Under the pieces are notes generated by a model that was not told the origin of the DNA, did not search any database, and saw only the letters and a list, made by a program, of their open reading frames with translations. The translations under genes were made by a program, and so were the position numbers. Below are positions 6,714-15,401 of a stretch of DNA of 54,476 bases, in pieces. The stretch's first letter is position 1; every line of letters starts with the position of its first letter. Source of the DNA: Candidatus Saccharimonadota bacterium (GTDB lineage Bacteria > Patescibacteriota > Saccharimonadia > Saccharimonadales > Saccharimonadaceae); assembly GCA_017512045.1 (NCBI GenBank), contig JAFWHE010000003.1:1-54476 (forward strand). The letters run 5' to 3'.

Positions 6714-8984
6714 CTACATTCCTGGGATTTTAAATGCCCCTGGGTCCTGAACCGGCGGGACTGACGCTGGATCTTGGACCGGCTGAACTACCACTGGATT
6801 TAATGGCTCTGGTTGGACCTGCGAGCCATCTGGTGCAGTAGGTATTCCTGAGACTGCTGATGGATCCTGGGTAGCGGCCGGAGCAGCTACTGGAGTCGGC
6901 GAAGTTACCGGTGTCGCTGGCACCTCTGGCGTAGTTGGTACGCTAGGAATTGCCTGTTGTAAAGCTTGTTCTTGTGACTGTGGAACATCTGGCACCACTG
7001 GTTGTGCGCCAAAAGCTACTGGTGCAGCCGGCGTGGCTGGGGCCTCTGGCACTGGCACCTCTGGAACGGCCGGAGCTACTGGTTGTGATACTGGCTGTGG
7101 CTCAGCAACAGGCGGCACGGCCGCAGGCTGTGCTACCGGAGTAGCCGGTATCGTCGGTTGCACTGGTGGCAAAGATGGATCTGCTGGTGGCATAGCGCCC
7201 ATATCTACTGGCGGCATCGGTGGCGGTGGCAAAACTGCACCATCCGGAGTAGCTGGAGCCACCGGAGCAACTGGTTGAGGTTGAGTCGTTTGTGCTTGAC
7301 TAATCATCTGATTAACCATATCATCTACATTTTGTTCTCCTGTTGGAATAGCTGATATTGTGGCCTGTGGAGCTGGTTGTGAGACTGGCTGCGGAGCTGG
7401 CTGAGCTACTGGTTGCATAGGAACATCCTGTGGCATCGCCATTTGTGGCATAGCAGGCTGAGGTTGAGGAGCGACTTGTGGCGTAGCCTCTGCTAAAGCT
7501 GCTTCCATCATTGCACCATAATCTTTCGGCTGTTCAATATTTGCCATCGGATCAACCGTGCCATCATGATAGCCGGTTCTATCTGCATCTGTACCATAAA
7601 CAGTAGCGGAAGCAACCTCTGCCGTCGGAACTGCAGCAACTACACCATTCATATCAGGCGCAGTCTCTAACGGTTTTTTCTCTCCGCTTACTACACTGCC
7701 ATTATTGAGATTTGCTTCACCGTTCATTTGTTCGTTCCCTTCCTCTACATTATTTATATTAAATTGAACTTCTTGGTTTTGGTTCGCCTGATTTTCCTTG
7801 TTTTCTTTTGCAGCATCCACTAATTCTTGCATCAAATCCTTTGGGGCAGATGCATTAGAAGCGTTCGGCATAGCAGTACTACCAGAAATCATTTTTTCTA
7901 GTTCTTGCTCTGGCGACAATTGCTCACTTGCAGCAGGTCCTGCTACCTCGGAGGCGGGTTCCACCTCTGGTTTATCCATCGGTTCTGGTGCATTCTGAGT
8001 TGCAATATTTAATGGCTCATCAGCCGCGGCGACAGGGACTTCAGCAGAAGTTTCCTCAACAGGCTTCTCGACCGGCTCTTCTGCTGGCTCTTCGGCAGAC
8101 TCTTCGGCAGGTGTGTCATCGTCATCTGCATCAATGCTATCTGGTTCTGGTTCATTACTTGGAGCTACCACCTCTTGCGTTTCCTTTTTCGGCTCCATAT
8201 TAGCAGAGATTAATTGCTGATCTGCACCTTTCTCCATTAGCTTTGCACTGGCAGCCATAGTATCTGGAGTAGTCCTCTCATTAGAAAAACGATTTGTTGC
8301 TGCTATGATACCAGTGAGAAGCGCCGTAGCCGTATCACCAGAGATATTAGCCTTCAGCGCATCAAGTAGCTGCATAATCATCTCTGCAATAGAAGATGAT
8401 CTATTATCATTCCACTCTGTTCCGCCGATTCTACCAGGAGTAGTATTGGATATATTTATTAATACCGCATCATGCAAAATCCGACCATGCTCCTGAAGTG
8501 CCGCATCCAAATCCTCCGCACTAGTCACATTAATCGAAATAATCAAATCAACATTCACTTCCCCGCGTGAGAACTCCAAATCTTCCTCGGAAATCGTCGT
8601 CTTATATGGCGTAATATAAACCTTTACAAAATCACCCTCTATCTTATAACGGAGATGGTCAGCCTTTTCTTTATTTAAGGCGATAATGAAATCCTGCAAA
8701 CTATTAGTGTCTGACTCAAAAGTATTCTCTGGTTCCAAGAACTGGATAGCATTAGGTGTCTTCCCTGAATAAATTGCCGTGGCATGTTTGCCAACCTGGT
8801 CCAATGCTAAAGTTAGCGCGATTGCAGAAGCCATCTCATCTACGGATGGGTTTCTGGAAAGAGTAACCAAAATATTATCAGCGTCTTCTATCTTTTCTAC
8901 TACGCGCTCAAGAGTCTCACTGATCGGCGCTTTAACCTTCGGTGTTTCTGTCTTTTCTACAACTTTCTTCTTTTCTTCCGGCAT
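6714..8984 (-). CDS. Degenerate DHH-family protein with a Pro/Gln/Ala-rich tail
   Basis: Residues about 15-270 resemble the DHH/DHHA1 phosphoesterase fold (NrnA/RecJ-like): an N-terminal region like DNILVTLSRNPSVDEMASAI, then GGTEWNDNRSSSIAEMI and a TALLTGIIAATNRF segment. The metal-binding motifs are gone: the first DxD is SVDEMAS and the DHH position reads NISNTTP, so nuclease activity is unlikely. The remaining roughly 480 residues are low-complexity, acidic then rich in PQPVAQPAP-type repeats. The family is common in CPR genomes, where its function is unclear. No Shine-Dalgarno site precedes the ATG. Confidence 0.85.
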   Translation of the reverse strand: MPEEKKKVVEKTETPKVKAPISETLERVVEKIEDADNILVTLSRNPSVDEMASAIALTLALDQVGKHATAIYSGKTPNAIQFLEPENTFESDTNSLQDFIIALNKEKADHLRYKIEGDFVKVYITPYKTTISEEDLEFSRGEVNVDLIISINVTSAEDLDAALQEHGRILHDAVLINISNTTPGRIGGTEWNDNRSSSIAEMIMQLLDALKANISGDTATALLTGIIAATNRFSNERTTPDTMAASAKLMEKGADQQLISANMEPKKETQEVVAPSNEPEPDSIDADDDDTPAEESAEEPAEEPVEKPVEETSAEVPVAAADEPLNIATQNAPEPMDKPEVEPASEVAGPAASEQLSPEQELEKMISGSTAMPNASNASAPKDLMQELVDAAKENKENQANQNQEVQFNINNVEEGNEQMNGEANLNNGSVVSGEKKPLETAPDMNGVVAAVPTAEVASATVYGTDADRTGYHDGTVDPMANIEQPKDYGAMMEAALAEATPQVAPQPQPAMPQMAMPQDVPMQPVAQPAPQPVSQPAPQATISAIPTGEQNVDDMVNQMISQAQTTQPQPVAPVAPATPDGAVLPPPPMPPVDMGAMPPADPSLPPVQPTIPATPVAQPAAVPPVAEPQPVSQPVAPAVPEVPVPEAPATPAAPVAFGAQPVVPDVPQSQEQALQQAIPSVPTTPEVPATPVTSPTPVAAPAATQDPSAVSGIPTAPDGSQVQPEPLNPVVVQPVQDPASVPPVQDPGAFKIPGM

Positions 8985-9071
8985 TTTTATCTGATATTTT
9001 TATTTTTTAGTCTATAATTTCATCCTAGCATAAACGAAATAAATTGTAAAGAGGTAAAATAGACATATTAC

Positions 9072-9100
9072 TTTACAATTTTTCTAATCTGATGTATAAT
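9072..9100 (+). promoter_or_regulatory. Promoter of rpsT
   Basis: TTTACA and TATAAT are separated by 17 bp. The predicted leader is about 33 nt and carries a weak TAGGA site before the rpsT ATG. Confidence 0.7.
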
Positions 9101-9140
9101 AATTCCAATATCTAATATTATTAATTTATAGGAATATTCA

Positions 9141-9524
9141 ATGCCGATTATTAAATCTGCTAAAAAAGCTGCTCGCCAGGCTGAAAAACGTACCGAGCAC
9201 AATCAACAAATCAAACGTGATATTAAGACCGCCCTAAAGGAATTCAAGGCTCATCCTACTGCAGAAAACTTCCGCAAGATTCAGTCTGAATACGACAAAG
9301 CTGTCAAGAAAAATCTCATGGAAAGAAATACTGCTGCTCGTCGCAAGGCCGCTGCTGCTAAAATCATGAAAGATGCTGGTGGCAAAGTCACCGCTGCAAA
9401 GAAGTCTGCTTCTACCGCAAAGAAAACTAGTACGAAGAAGACCGTGGCAAAGAAACCTGTTGCTAAAAAGCCTACAGCTAAGAAAACTACCACGAAGAAA
9501 TCTGCAACAAAAACGACGAAATAA
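9141..9524 (+). CDS. rpsT: 30S ribosomal protein S20 with a histone-like tail
   Basis: S20 binds 16S rRNA early in 30S assembly. Residues 1-85 are a normal S20 (PIIKSAKKAARQAEKRTEHN). Residues about 86-127 add a Lys/Ala/Thr tail of AKKPxAKK repeats that resembles bacterial histone H1-like tails and is absent from standard S20. The gene converges on holA and their 3' ends overlap by 38 bp. The rpsT-holA neighbourhood is common in bacteria and supports both calls. Confidence 0.95.
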   Translation: MPIIKSAKKAARQAEKRTEHNQQIKRDIKTALKEFKAHPTAENFRKIQSEYDKAVKKNLMERNTAARRKAAAAKIMKDAGGKVTAAKKSASTAKKTSTKKTVAKKPVAKKPTAKKTTTKKSATKTTK

Positions 9525-10134
9525 GTACCCACGGGTCATAGTTCGTTGATTTCATCGCAATATCAAGTTTAGAGAGTTCTTTCAAAACTCTCTTTTCTTT
9601 TCTTTCCTGGTGACGGTCATAGCTTTTAATCGCTTGCGTGGAGAGCAAACCGACAAACATATATGGGTCTTCTTGATTTTTAATTTCATTCAAGAGTTCT
9701 AGTGCTCGCGTGCCATCAGTCCAAGCCGCATCATATATACCAAAAACTTTCCGCATATCCACCTGTGAAGCCTGATCGTATTTTTGCGATTTCACTTTCC
9801 CGCTTCTAAGAAAATCTTTAAAAGTTTTTTTCTGACTAGTATTAGTTTCCCAGATTATTATGTCATGTGGAGTATCCAGATATGTCATTATCATTTCATA
9901 AAAATCTCTATCACCAAGTGTAGTTACAAGTTTGCTCGATTCACCTCTGGCTGGAGTAATATCTTTTAATAATATCTTGCGTTTGTCAGAAAAAATCGTC
10001 CGTCCAAGGAAAAGACTCGGAATATCATCTGCATTTAAATTCTCCCCATTAAAAATTTCATAGTCATCACCCAAAATTTTTCTGATTTCTGCAGAAATCC
10101 GCACGCGATCTGAGCCATAAAAGACGTGAATCAT
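9487..10134 (-). CDS. holA: DNA polymerase III delta subunit, short form
   Basis: HolA opens the sliding clamp within the clamp loader. The 215-aa product starts MIHVFYGSDRVRISAEIRKI and has the LFLGRTIFSDKRKILLKD, FYEMIMTYLDTP and YMFVGLLSTQAIK regions in family order. It is much shorter than the usual 330-345 aa, lacking much of the C-terminal collar, as in other minimal genomes. Its ATG overlaps the mutM stop by 4 bp, indicating coupling. The last 38 bp overlap the rpsT 3' end in the opposite sense. Assignment rests on weak similarity plus its position beside rpsT. Confidence 0.78.
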   Translation of the reverse strand: MIHVFYGSDRVRISAEIRKILGDDYEIFNGENLNADDIPSLFLGRTIFSDKRKILLKDITPARGESSKLVTTLGDRDFYEMIMTYLDTPHDIIIWETNTSQKKTFKDFLRSGKVKSQKYDQASQVDMRKVFGIYDAAWTDGTRALELLNEIKNQEDPYMFVGLLSTQAIKSYDRHQERKEKRVLKELSKLDIAMKSTNYDPWVLISSFLLQISSW

Positions 10135-11033
10135 CGTGTTACCTTTCTAGTTTCTTGGCGAGATGTTTTCTGTTGACAATACGGACAGATGTGAGTGCCC
10201 CGTCCTGCTACACGAATTTTTTCTATCTCTGTGCCACATCTCTCGCAAGGTTCACCTTCTCTTCGAAAAACCTTGGCAAATAATCTCAGATAATCACCCT
10301 TAGTCCCATCTGCTTTGACATAAGTCGCCATAGTAGAACCGCCAGAATTAATAGACGCTTCCATTACCTTCCTCGCACCCTCCAGCAAATTTTCTGCTTC
10401 TTTTTCTGACAGGCTACCAGCCAGCCGCTCCGGATGAATACTTGCATAATATAAAGCTTCATCCGCATAAATATTACCCAATCCACAAATGATTTTCTGG
10501 TCTAATATTGTCGCTTTAATACAAGAATTTTTATGGCGTTTCAATCGATTATAAAAATCATCTACATCCATGTCCCAAGGCTCTGGTGCTAATTGTCTGA
10601 TAAAATTATCATCCTCTACCTCTGCGGTCGGAATCACTTTGACAAAACCGAATTTGCGCTGGTCATTAAAATATAATGTGCCCTTTTCTAGCTCGAAAAT
10701 TACACGAGTCTGCTTGTCAGGTAATTCATTCAAAAAAGAATCAGTTGGATGACCACCAGCAAAAGAATCTTCATCGCCAAGTTTTTTACCTTTAAGACGG
10801 TAAATTAACTGGCCAGTCATACGCAAATGTATCATCATAGATACGTTGCCAGTGAGGTCAAAAACTAGTGCCTTGCCAAAGCGACGAATATTATCAATTC
10901 TTTGGCCCTCAATAATTTCCTTCGGACCAATGAATGATTTATCGCAATTTATCATTACACGCTTAATTTTTTGTTGCAAACAAAAACCACACAACCCACG
11001 GCGAATAGTCTCTACTTCGGGTAGTTCTGGCAT
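10131..11033 (-). CDS. mutM: Formamidopyrimidine-DNA glycosylase
   Basis: Fpg excises oxidised purines such as 8-oxoguanine and cuts the AP site. The 300-aa protein begins MPELPEVETI, giving the catalytic Pro2 and Glu3, has HLRMTGQLIYR in the N-terminal domain, the H2TH region with GLGNIYADEALY, and a four-Cys zinc finger (CERCG and CPYCQ) near the C-terminus. A TGATATAAT extended -10 ends 6 nt before the ATG, so it probably has its own leaderless transcript although the preceding gene ends only 15 bp upstream. It overlaps holA by 4 bp. Confidence 0.97.
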   Translation of the reverse strand: MPELPEVETIRRGLCGFCLQQKIKRVMINCDKSFIGPKEIIEGQRIDNIRRFGKALVFDLTGNVSMMIHLRMTGQLIYRLKGKKLGDEDSFAGGHPTDSFLNELPDKQTRVIFELEKGTLYFNDQRKFGFVKVIPTAEVEDDNFIRQLAPEPWDMDVDDFYNRLKRHKNSCIKATILDQKIICGLGNIYADEALYYASIHPERLAGSLSEKEAENLLEGARKVMEASINSGGSTMATYVKADGTKGDYLRLFAKVFRREGEPCERCGTEIEKIRVAGRGTHICPYCQQKTSRQETRKVTR

Positions 11034-11039
11034 AGTACT

Positions 11040-11048
11040 ATTATATCA
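11040..11048 (-). promoter_or_regulatory. Extended -10 of mutM, leaderless type
   Basis: TGATATAAT on the minus strand, six bases before the ATG. Confidence 0.75.
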
Positions 11049-11819
11049 TTAAGAATTTCTCAATTTCTTAAGTTCAGCCTTTCTATCCCGATCTACTCGA
11101 TACGAATCGCAAATTTTGGAAATTGTTTTATTGAACGTCCACTTCGGCAAATGTGAATGGAGCAAATATTCGTGCGTATCGTCCGGGAATTTAATATAAC
11201 ATTCTGCAAGTAGCCAGGCCAAGGCCATCTTAACATAATACGCATCCCATGACATCACTCCCATCTCACCAGGACCATCAGAAATCACACTTTCCATATC
11301 ATGAATTCGATCAAAAATCACTTGCAAATATTCCGGTGCATCATCCGTTACATAATAATCCAGTAGGGTCACCAGTGCCACCCTCACATGGAACTCCTCC
11401 AGAGATTTTAGATTTTCATCTACTATACTTAGAAAATCTGCACGATTCTTATTCACCGATTTAATACTATTAACAAATGTGTCACAACTCGCCCAATTAT
11501 CAATTCGCGCAACATGACCCGGAAAGCGTTTTTTCATCTCGCCATACGGCAAACTCGCAATTACGAACCCTTGCACATTCACTTCTTCAAAACTCACTGG
11601 CTCATGTTGCAAAAAATCTCGCCAATTTCCACGCCTTATCGCTTTGGCCATTTCGCGTTGATACGGAATACGCACACCCAAGAATGGCCTATCTGTCGGC
11701 GTGCCTCTCATTGCAAATTCACGATAACCATCTTCTACCAATGCCACAAGTTGACCGCAAAAATCTCGGTAATCTTGCTTTGTCCATTTTTGCTTGTTGA
11801 GATTATCGAAATCATGCAT
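11049..11819 (-). CDS. AlkD-like DNA alkylation repair protein
   Basis: The 256-aa helical protein resembles the AlkD/HEAT-repeat DNA glycosylase family that removes N3- and N7-alkylpurines. Visible landmarks are FLGVRIPYQREMAKAI, the core IDNWASCDTFV, where the W-x-D arrangement matches the family's catalytic region, and YYVKMALAWLLAECYIKFP. It sits directly upstream of mutM on the same strand, giving a small base-excision repair cluster with polA further upstream. No convincing promoter is visible; readthrough from RhuM-Fic is possible because the two are only 8 bp apart. Confidence 0.85.
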   Translation of the reverse strand: MHDFDNLNKQKWTKQDYRDFCGQLVALVEDGYREFAMRGTPTDRPFLGVRIPYQREMAKAIRRGNWRDFLQHEPVSFEEVNVQGFVIASLPYGEMKKRFPGHVARIDNWASCDTFVNSIKSVNKNRADFLSIVDENLKSLEEFHVRVALVTLLDYYVTDDAPEYLQVIFDRIHDMESVISDGPGEMGVMSWDAYYVKMALAWLLAECYIKFPDDTHEYLLHSHLPKWTFNKTISKICDSYRVDRDRKAELKKLRNS

Positions 11820-11827
11820 ATAGTATA

Positions 11828-12829
11828 TTATTCTTCTAGTAATTTAATGGTGAGATTGACAATGAGGTCTTTTTCCTCTGGATTACTTTCTGCAATCAAA
11901 AGTGCCATAGCAGTCAATGCGCGATCGGAAATTTTTGTTTCACCTTTATCAGTCAAGTGATAGTTATTCATTGTCAAAAACACAATAAAAAGTAGTGCAC
12001 CAATGCGTTTATTCCCGTCATAAAATGGGTGATCCTTGATAATGAAATACAGTAGATTTGCCGCTTTCTCGGAGATAGTAGGATAAAGATCTTTTCCATC
12101 ATAGCTCTGGTAGATAGATGCTAGTGCGCCAGCGAAACTATCATTCCTTTTCTTGCCAAACAGTTCCCCGCCATTTTGATTATCCCTCAGCTCCGCGATG
12201 AAACTTTCGCACAATTCTGGAGTAAGCTCCACCTGCTTTTTGGATTTCTTATTCATAGCAGAAAGATCTATAAATCCATCGTCATACTCACGTAAAGTCT
12301 GGAAGCTGCCAGCATACTTGGAGATTACTTCTAGCACGCCAGTCGCCTCGCCAGCATCTAATTCTTGACGAGCAATCAGCCTGCGAACTACATCCATCAT
12401 GTTTTCTACATTTTTTAGTTTCTCGGAAGAAAGTTGCTTTAAACGATGCTCGTTCACTGCGATACCACCGACAACATATTGTTTTAGAACCTTGGTCGCC
12501 CAGATACGAAAATCCGTAGCTTTGCGCGAATTAACACGATAACCAACAGAGATGATAGCATCGAGGTTATAAAAATCAACCTCACGTTTTACATCTCTAT
12601 GGCCTTCTCTACGAACTTGGAAGTTTTTCTTCCAAGTTCGATTTCTGTCTAATTCACCTGATTCGTATATTTTGCTCAAATGGTCATAGATATTTCTTCT
12701 AGTGACATCAAAAAGAAAAGCAATCTGGTCTGCTGACGCCCAAATCGTTTCATCCTCCGTATCAACATTGAAAACAATCTCGCCTTTTACGGCTTTATAG
12801 ATCTCTAAATCCTTGTTTTCATTACTCAT
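11828..12829 (-). CDS. RhuM-Fic/DOC fusion protein
   Basis: The 333-aa protein joins an N-terminal RhuM domain (about residues 10-140: WASADQIAFLFDVTRRNIYDHL, VDFYNLDAIISVGYRVNSR) to a C-terminal Fic/DOC domain with the motif HPFYDGNKRIGA (HxFxDGNxR). Fic proteins transfer AMP or phosphate to target proteins, and DOC types act as toxins; the RhuM part is known from pathogenicity islands and is of unknown function. The ATG immediately follows the polA stop TAG, so translation is probably coupled to polA. No antitoxin is beside it. Confidence 0.92.
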   Translation of the reverse strand: MSNENKDLEIYKAVKGEIVFNVDTEDETIWASADQIAFLFDVTRRNIYDHLSKIYESGELDRNRTWKKNFQVRREGHRDVKREVDFYNLDAIISVGYRVNSRKATDFRIWATKVLKQYVVGGIAVNEHRLKQLSSEKLKNVENMMDVVRRLIARQELDAGEATGVLEVISKYAGSFQTLREYDDGFIDLSAMNKKSKKQVELTPELCESFIAELRDNQNGGELFGKKRNDSFAGALASIYQSYDGKDLYPTISEKAANLLYFIIKDHPFYDGNKRIGALLFIVFLTMNNYHLTDKGETKISDRALTAMALLIAESNPEEKDLIVNLTIKLLEE

Positions 12830-15340
12830 CTACAAATCTCCCCAGTTTTTCCCGGTCGTTACTTCTACTGCCAGTTTAATTGCAAGTTCTGGCGCAACAC
12901 CTTCCATTGTTTCCTGCAAAATTTGTGAGACTTTATCACAAAGAGCCTCATCGCATTCTACAATCAAAGAATCATGTACCTGCAAAACTAAGTTTGCTCC
13001 CTTTGGCAATAACTGATCTACTCTAATCATCGCACGTTTCATAAGATCAGCTTCTGTCCCCTGAATCGGCATATTCATTGCTGCGCGTTCTGCTGATTGT
13101 CTAATTATGAAATTGGAAGATTTCACATCTGGTGTTGGACGACGACGACCATAATATGTCTCCACGTAACCCTCATTCTTAGCCTGATCCAAAATCTTCT
13201 CCAAATATTTTTTCACTGGCTCACGCACCTTAAAATAATCATCAATGAATCGCTTCGCATCAGAAATAAACATTCCAGTTGCATCCGCTAAACCTTTCAC
13301 ACTCATGCCGTATAATATACCAAAGTTAATCGTCTTTGCTGCACGACGCTGTGGTTTTGTTACTTCATCCATCGGCACATTAAACACATCTGAGGCGGTC
13401 TTAGTGTGAATATCTATGTCAGAATTAAAGTCATCTATTAAGGCCTTATCGCCAGAGAGAATGGCTGCTAAACGTAGCTCAAATTGTGAATAATCAGCCG
13501 AAACGAATACTTTACCCTCCTCTGCAATAAATCCAGCCCTTATCCTACGGCCTTCCTCAGTACGGACAGGAATATTCTGCAGATTCGGGCTAATGCTAGA
13601 AAGTCGCCCAGTAGCGGTAACATTCTGCGTGAATGTGGTATGAATCCTATCATTTCCATCAGCTAGTTCCGGCAAAGGTAGTATATAAGTAGACAGTAAT
13701 TTCGCCGCCTCTCGGTATTCCATAATTTTCTGGATAATCGGATGTTGGTCCCTTAGTTTTTCTAATTCTTTTGCACCAGTAGAATAACCACGCGCAGTCT
13801 TCTTTATTCCTTTAGTTGGGAGTCGCAAATTATCAAAAAGTACTTCACTCAACTGAATAGGCGAGTTCAGATTAAACTCTTTCCCTGCCAAGGCATAAAC
13901 TTCTTTTTCTAGCTCAGAAACTTGCGCCTGATATTCCTCCATCATATCAGCGAAATACTTTCTGGATATTTTAATACCACATTCTTCCATCTTGTATAAC
14001 ACCGGAATCAATGGCAAATCATAATCATAATAAATTTTTTCCAACTTTGAATAGCGTGATAAATCAGTGGCTTGCTGCGCTGCTTCTTCACGGTCTTTCT
14101 TCTCTTCTTCCTCAGTCGGGCCAAAGTTAAGCAAACCCTGTTTTGGCTTATCATCTTCATTCTGAATCCTCATTAATGGATTAAGTAAGAACTGTGCCTG
14201 GTTCAAATCCCAATATTTTTTCTTACCACTCAAGATTTCTTCTGCCAAATTAGAATTCTGATGCATCTCTTTCTTAATATCACCCCGCACAATAACCCCA
14301 TCAAAATCCTTAGTTGAATAAATTTTTTGTGGTGCGTGAGCATCTTTTGTGGCATCAATGGCTTCGTCTTTTTGTTTGGCAGAAATTTCTGCCAGTTCTT
14401 TCTCTGCATCTGCATCCGACATAATTTTGAGATCAGACAATGGATTTTCACGAATAGCATTAATATCCGCCACAAACTTACGCAAAACCGAATTAAATTC
14501 CAGGTACTTCAAAGCGTTCTCTACACGCTTTGGATTGATAATAAGGTCTGGTACATCAGATAATTTTACTGGTGCATCAGTCATAATTGTTGCAAGTTTC
14601 TTAGACATGAAAGCTAAATCTTTGCCAGCAATTAACTTTTTCTGCGTAGCACCAGTTATTTCATCAATGTGTCCATATATTCCTTCTAGCGTATCATATT
14701 GATTAAGCAATTGGACAGCAGTCTTTTCTCCAATACCTGGCACACCTGGAATATTATCACTCGCATCACCCTTTAGAGATTTTAAATCTAAGAATTGATT
14801 TTTCTTGATGCCATATTTTTCCTCTACTGCTGGCACATCCATTTCTTCTAGCTCAGAAAAACCCTTCAAGAGTCGATACATTCTAGTATTATTATCTACA
14901 ATTTGGAGCATATCAAGATCGGATGAGACGATAACGGTATCCCACTCTTCCTTGCCAGAATCAGTTTCCTCATCCGCCTGACGAGCCAGAGTGCCAATAA
15001 TGTCATCGGCTTCATAATCGTCACATTCTAAGAATCCCCAACCAAGAGCCTTAATCAATCGCTCCAGAAGTGGGATTTGTGTAAAAAAATCTTCTGGTGG
15101 CTTCACGCGACCAGCCTTATATTCTGGATAGATTTCTTTGCGCTTGCGCGTAGCGGTCTTTGCTTTGTCCCAGGCTACTACCACCTTGGTTGGCTGAATT
15201 TCTTTGACAATCTCTAGTGCAATCACTGCAAAACCATAAATCCCACCAGTCGGCGTACCATCAGACTTAGAAAGATTACCCATCGCATAATAACCACGAT
15301 AAAACACGCTCTTGCCGTCTATAATTATCAGTTTCTTCAT
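12830..15340 (-). CDS. polA: DNA polymerase I
   Basis: Pol I fills repair gaps and removes RNA primers. The 836-aa protein has the N-terminal 5'-3' nuclease (YYAMGNLSKSDGTPTGGIYGF; GDASDNIPGVPGIGEKTA), a middle segment too short and too diverged to hold a working 3'-5' exonuclease, and the polymerase motifs A (DYSQFELRLAA), B (RRAAKTINFGILYG) and C (LQVHDSLIVE). Motif C reads HDS where most family members have HDE, an unusual replacement next to the catalytic Asp. A GGAGG site precedes the ATG. A forward promoter lies just upstream on the opposite strand. Confidence 0.97.
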   Translation of the reverse strand: MKKLIIIDGKSVFYRGYYAMGNLSKSDGTPTGGIYGFAVIALEIVKEIQPTKVVVAWDKAKTATRKRKEIYPEYKAGRVKPPEDFFTQIPLLERLIKALGWGFLECDDYEADDIIGTLARQADEETDSGKEEWDTVIVSSDLDMLQIVDNNTRMYRLLKGFSELEEMDVPAVEEKYGIKKNQFLDLKSLKGDASDNIPGVPGIGEKTAVQLLNQYDTLEGIYGHIDEITGATQKKLIAGKDLAFMSKKLATIMTDAPVKLSDVPDLIINPKRVENALKYLEFNSVLRKFVADINAIRENPLSDLKIMSDADAEKELAEISAKQKDEAIDATKDAHAPQKIYSTKDFDGVIVRGDIKKEMHQNSNLAEEILSGKKKYWDLNQAQFLLNPLMRIQNEDDKPKQGLLNFGPTEEEEKKDREEAAQQATDLSRYSKLEKIYYDYDLPLIPVLYKMEECGIKISRKYFADMMEEYQAQVSELEKEVYALAGKEFNLNSPIQLSEVLFDNLRLPTKGIKKTARGYSTGAKELEKLRDQHPIIQKIMEYREAAKLLSTYILPLPELADGNDRIHTTFTQNVTATGRLSSISPNLQNIPVRTEEGRRIRAGFIAEEGKVFVSADYSQFELRLAAILSGDKALIDDFNSDIDIHTKTASDVFNVPMDEVTKPQRRAAKTINFGILYGMSVKGLADATGMFISDAKRFIDDYFKVREPVKKYLEKILDQAKNEGYVETYYGRRRPTPDVKSSNFIIRQSAERAAMNMPIQGTEADLMKRAMIRVDQLLPKGANLVLQVHDSLIVECDEALCDKVSQILQETMEGVAPELAIKLAVEVTTGKNWGDL

Positions 15341-15348
15341 CTTCCTCC

Positions 15349-15377
15349 TTGACTTTTTATCGTGCTTATGCTATAAT
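15349..15377 (+). promoter_or_regulatory. Orphan consensus promoter, antisense to the CoaE-like kinase gene
   Basis: TTGACT, a 17-bp spacer and TATAAT with an extended TGC, all on the plus strand, lie between polA and the kinase gene, both of which are on the minus strand. Transcription would start near 15384 and run into the kinase 3' end. No plausible plus-strand gene follows. An antisense or small RNA is the simplest product. Confidence 0.65.
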
Positions 15378-15401
15378 GTAGGTAATCGGGCACCAGGCCG
15401 T

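Noticed and set aside
6950-7355. Gly- or Leu-rich frames opposite the DHH-like gene tail
   Set aside because: They are mirror images of the Pro/Gln-rich coding repeats.
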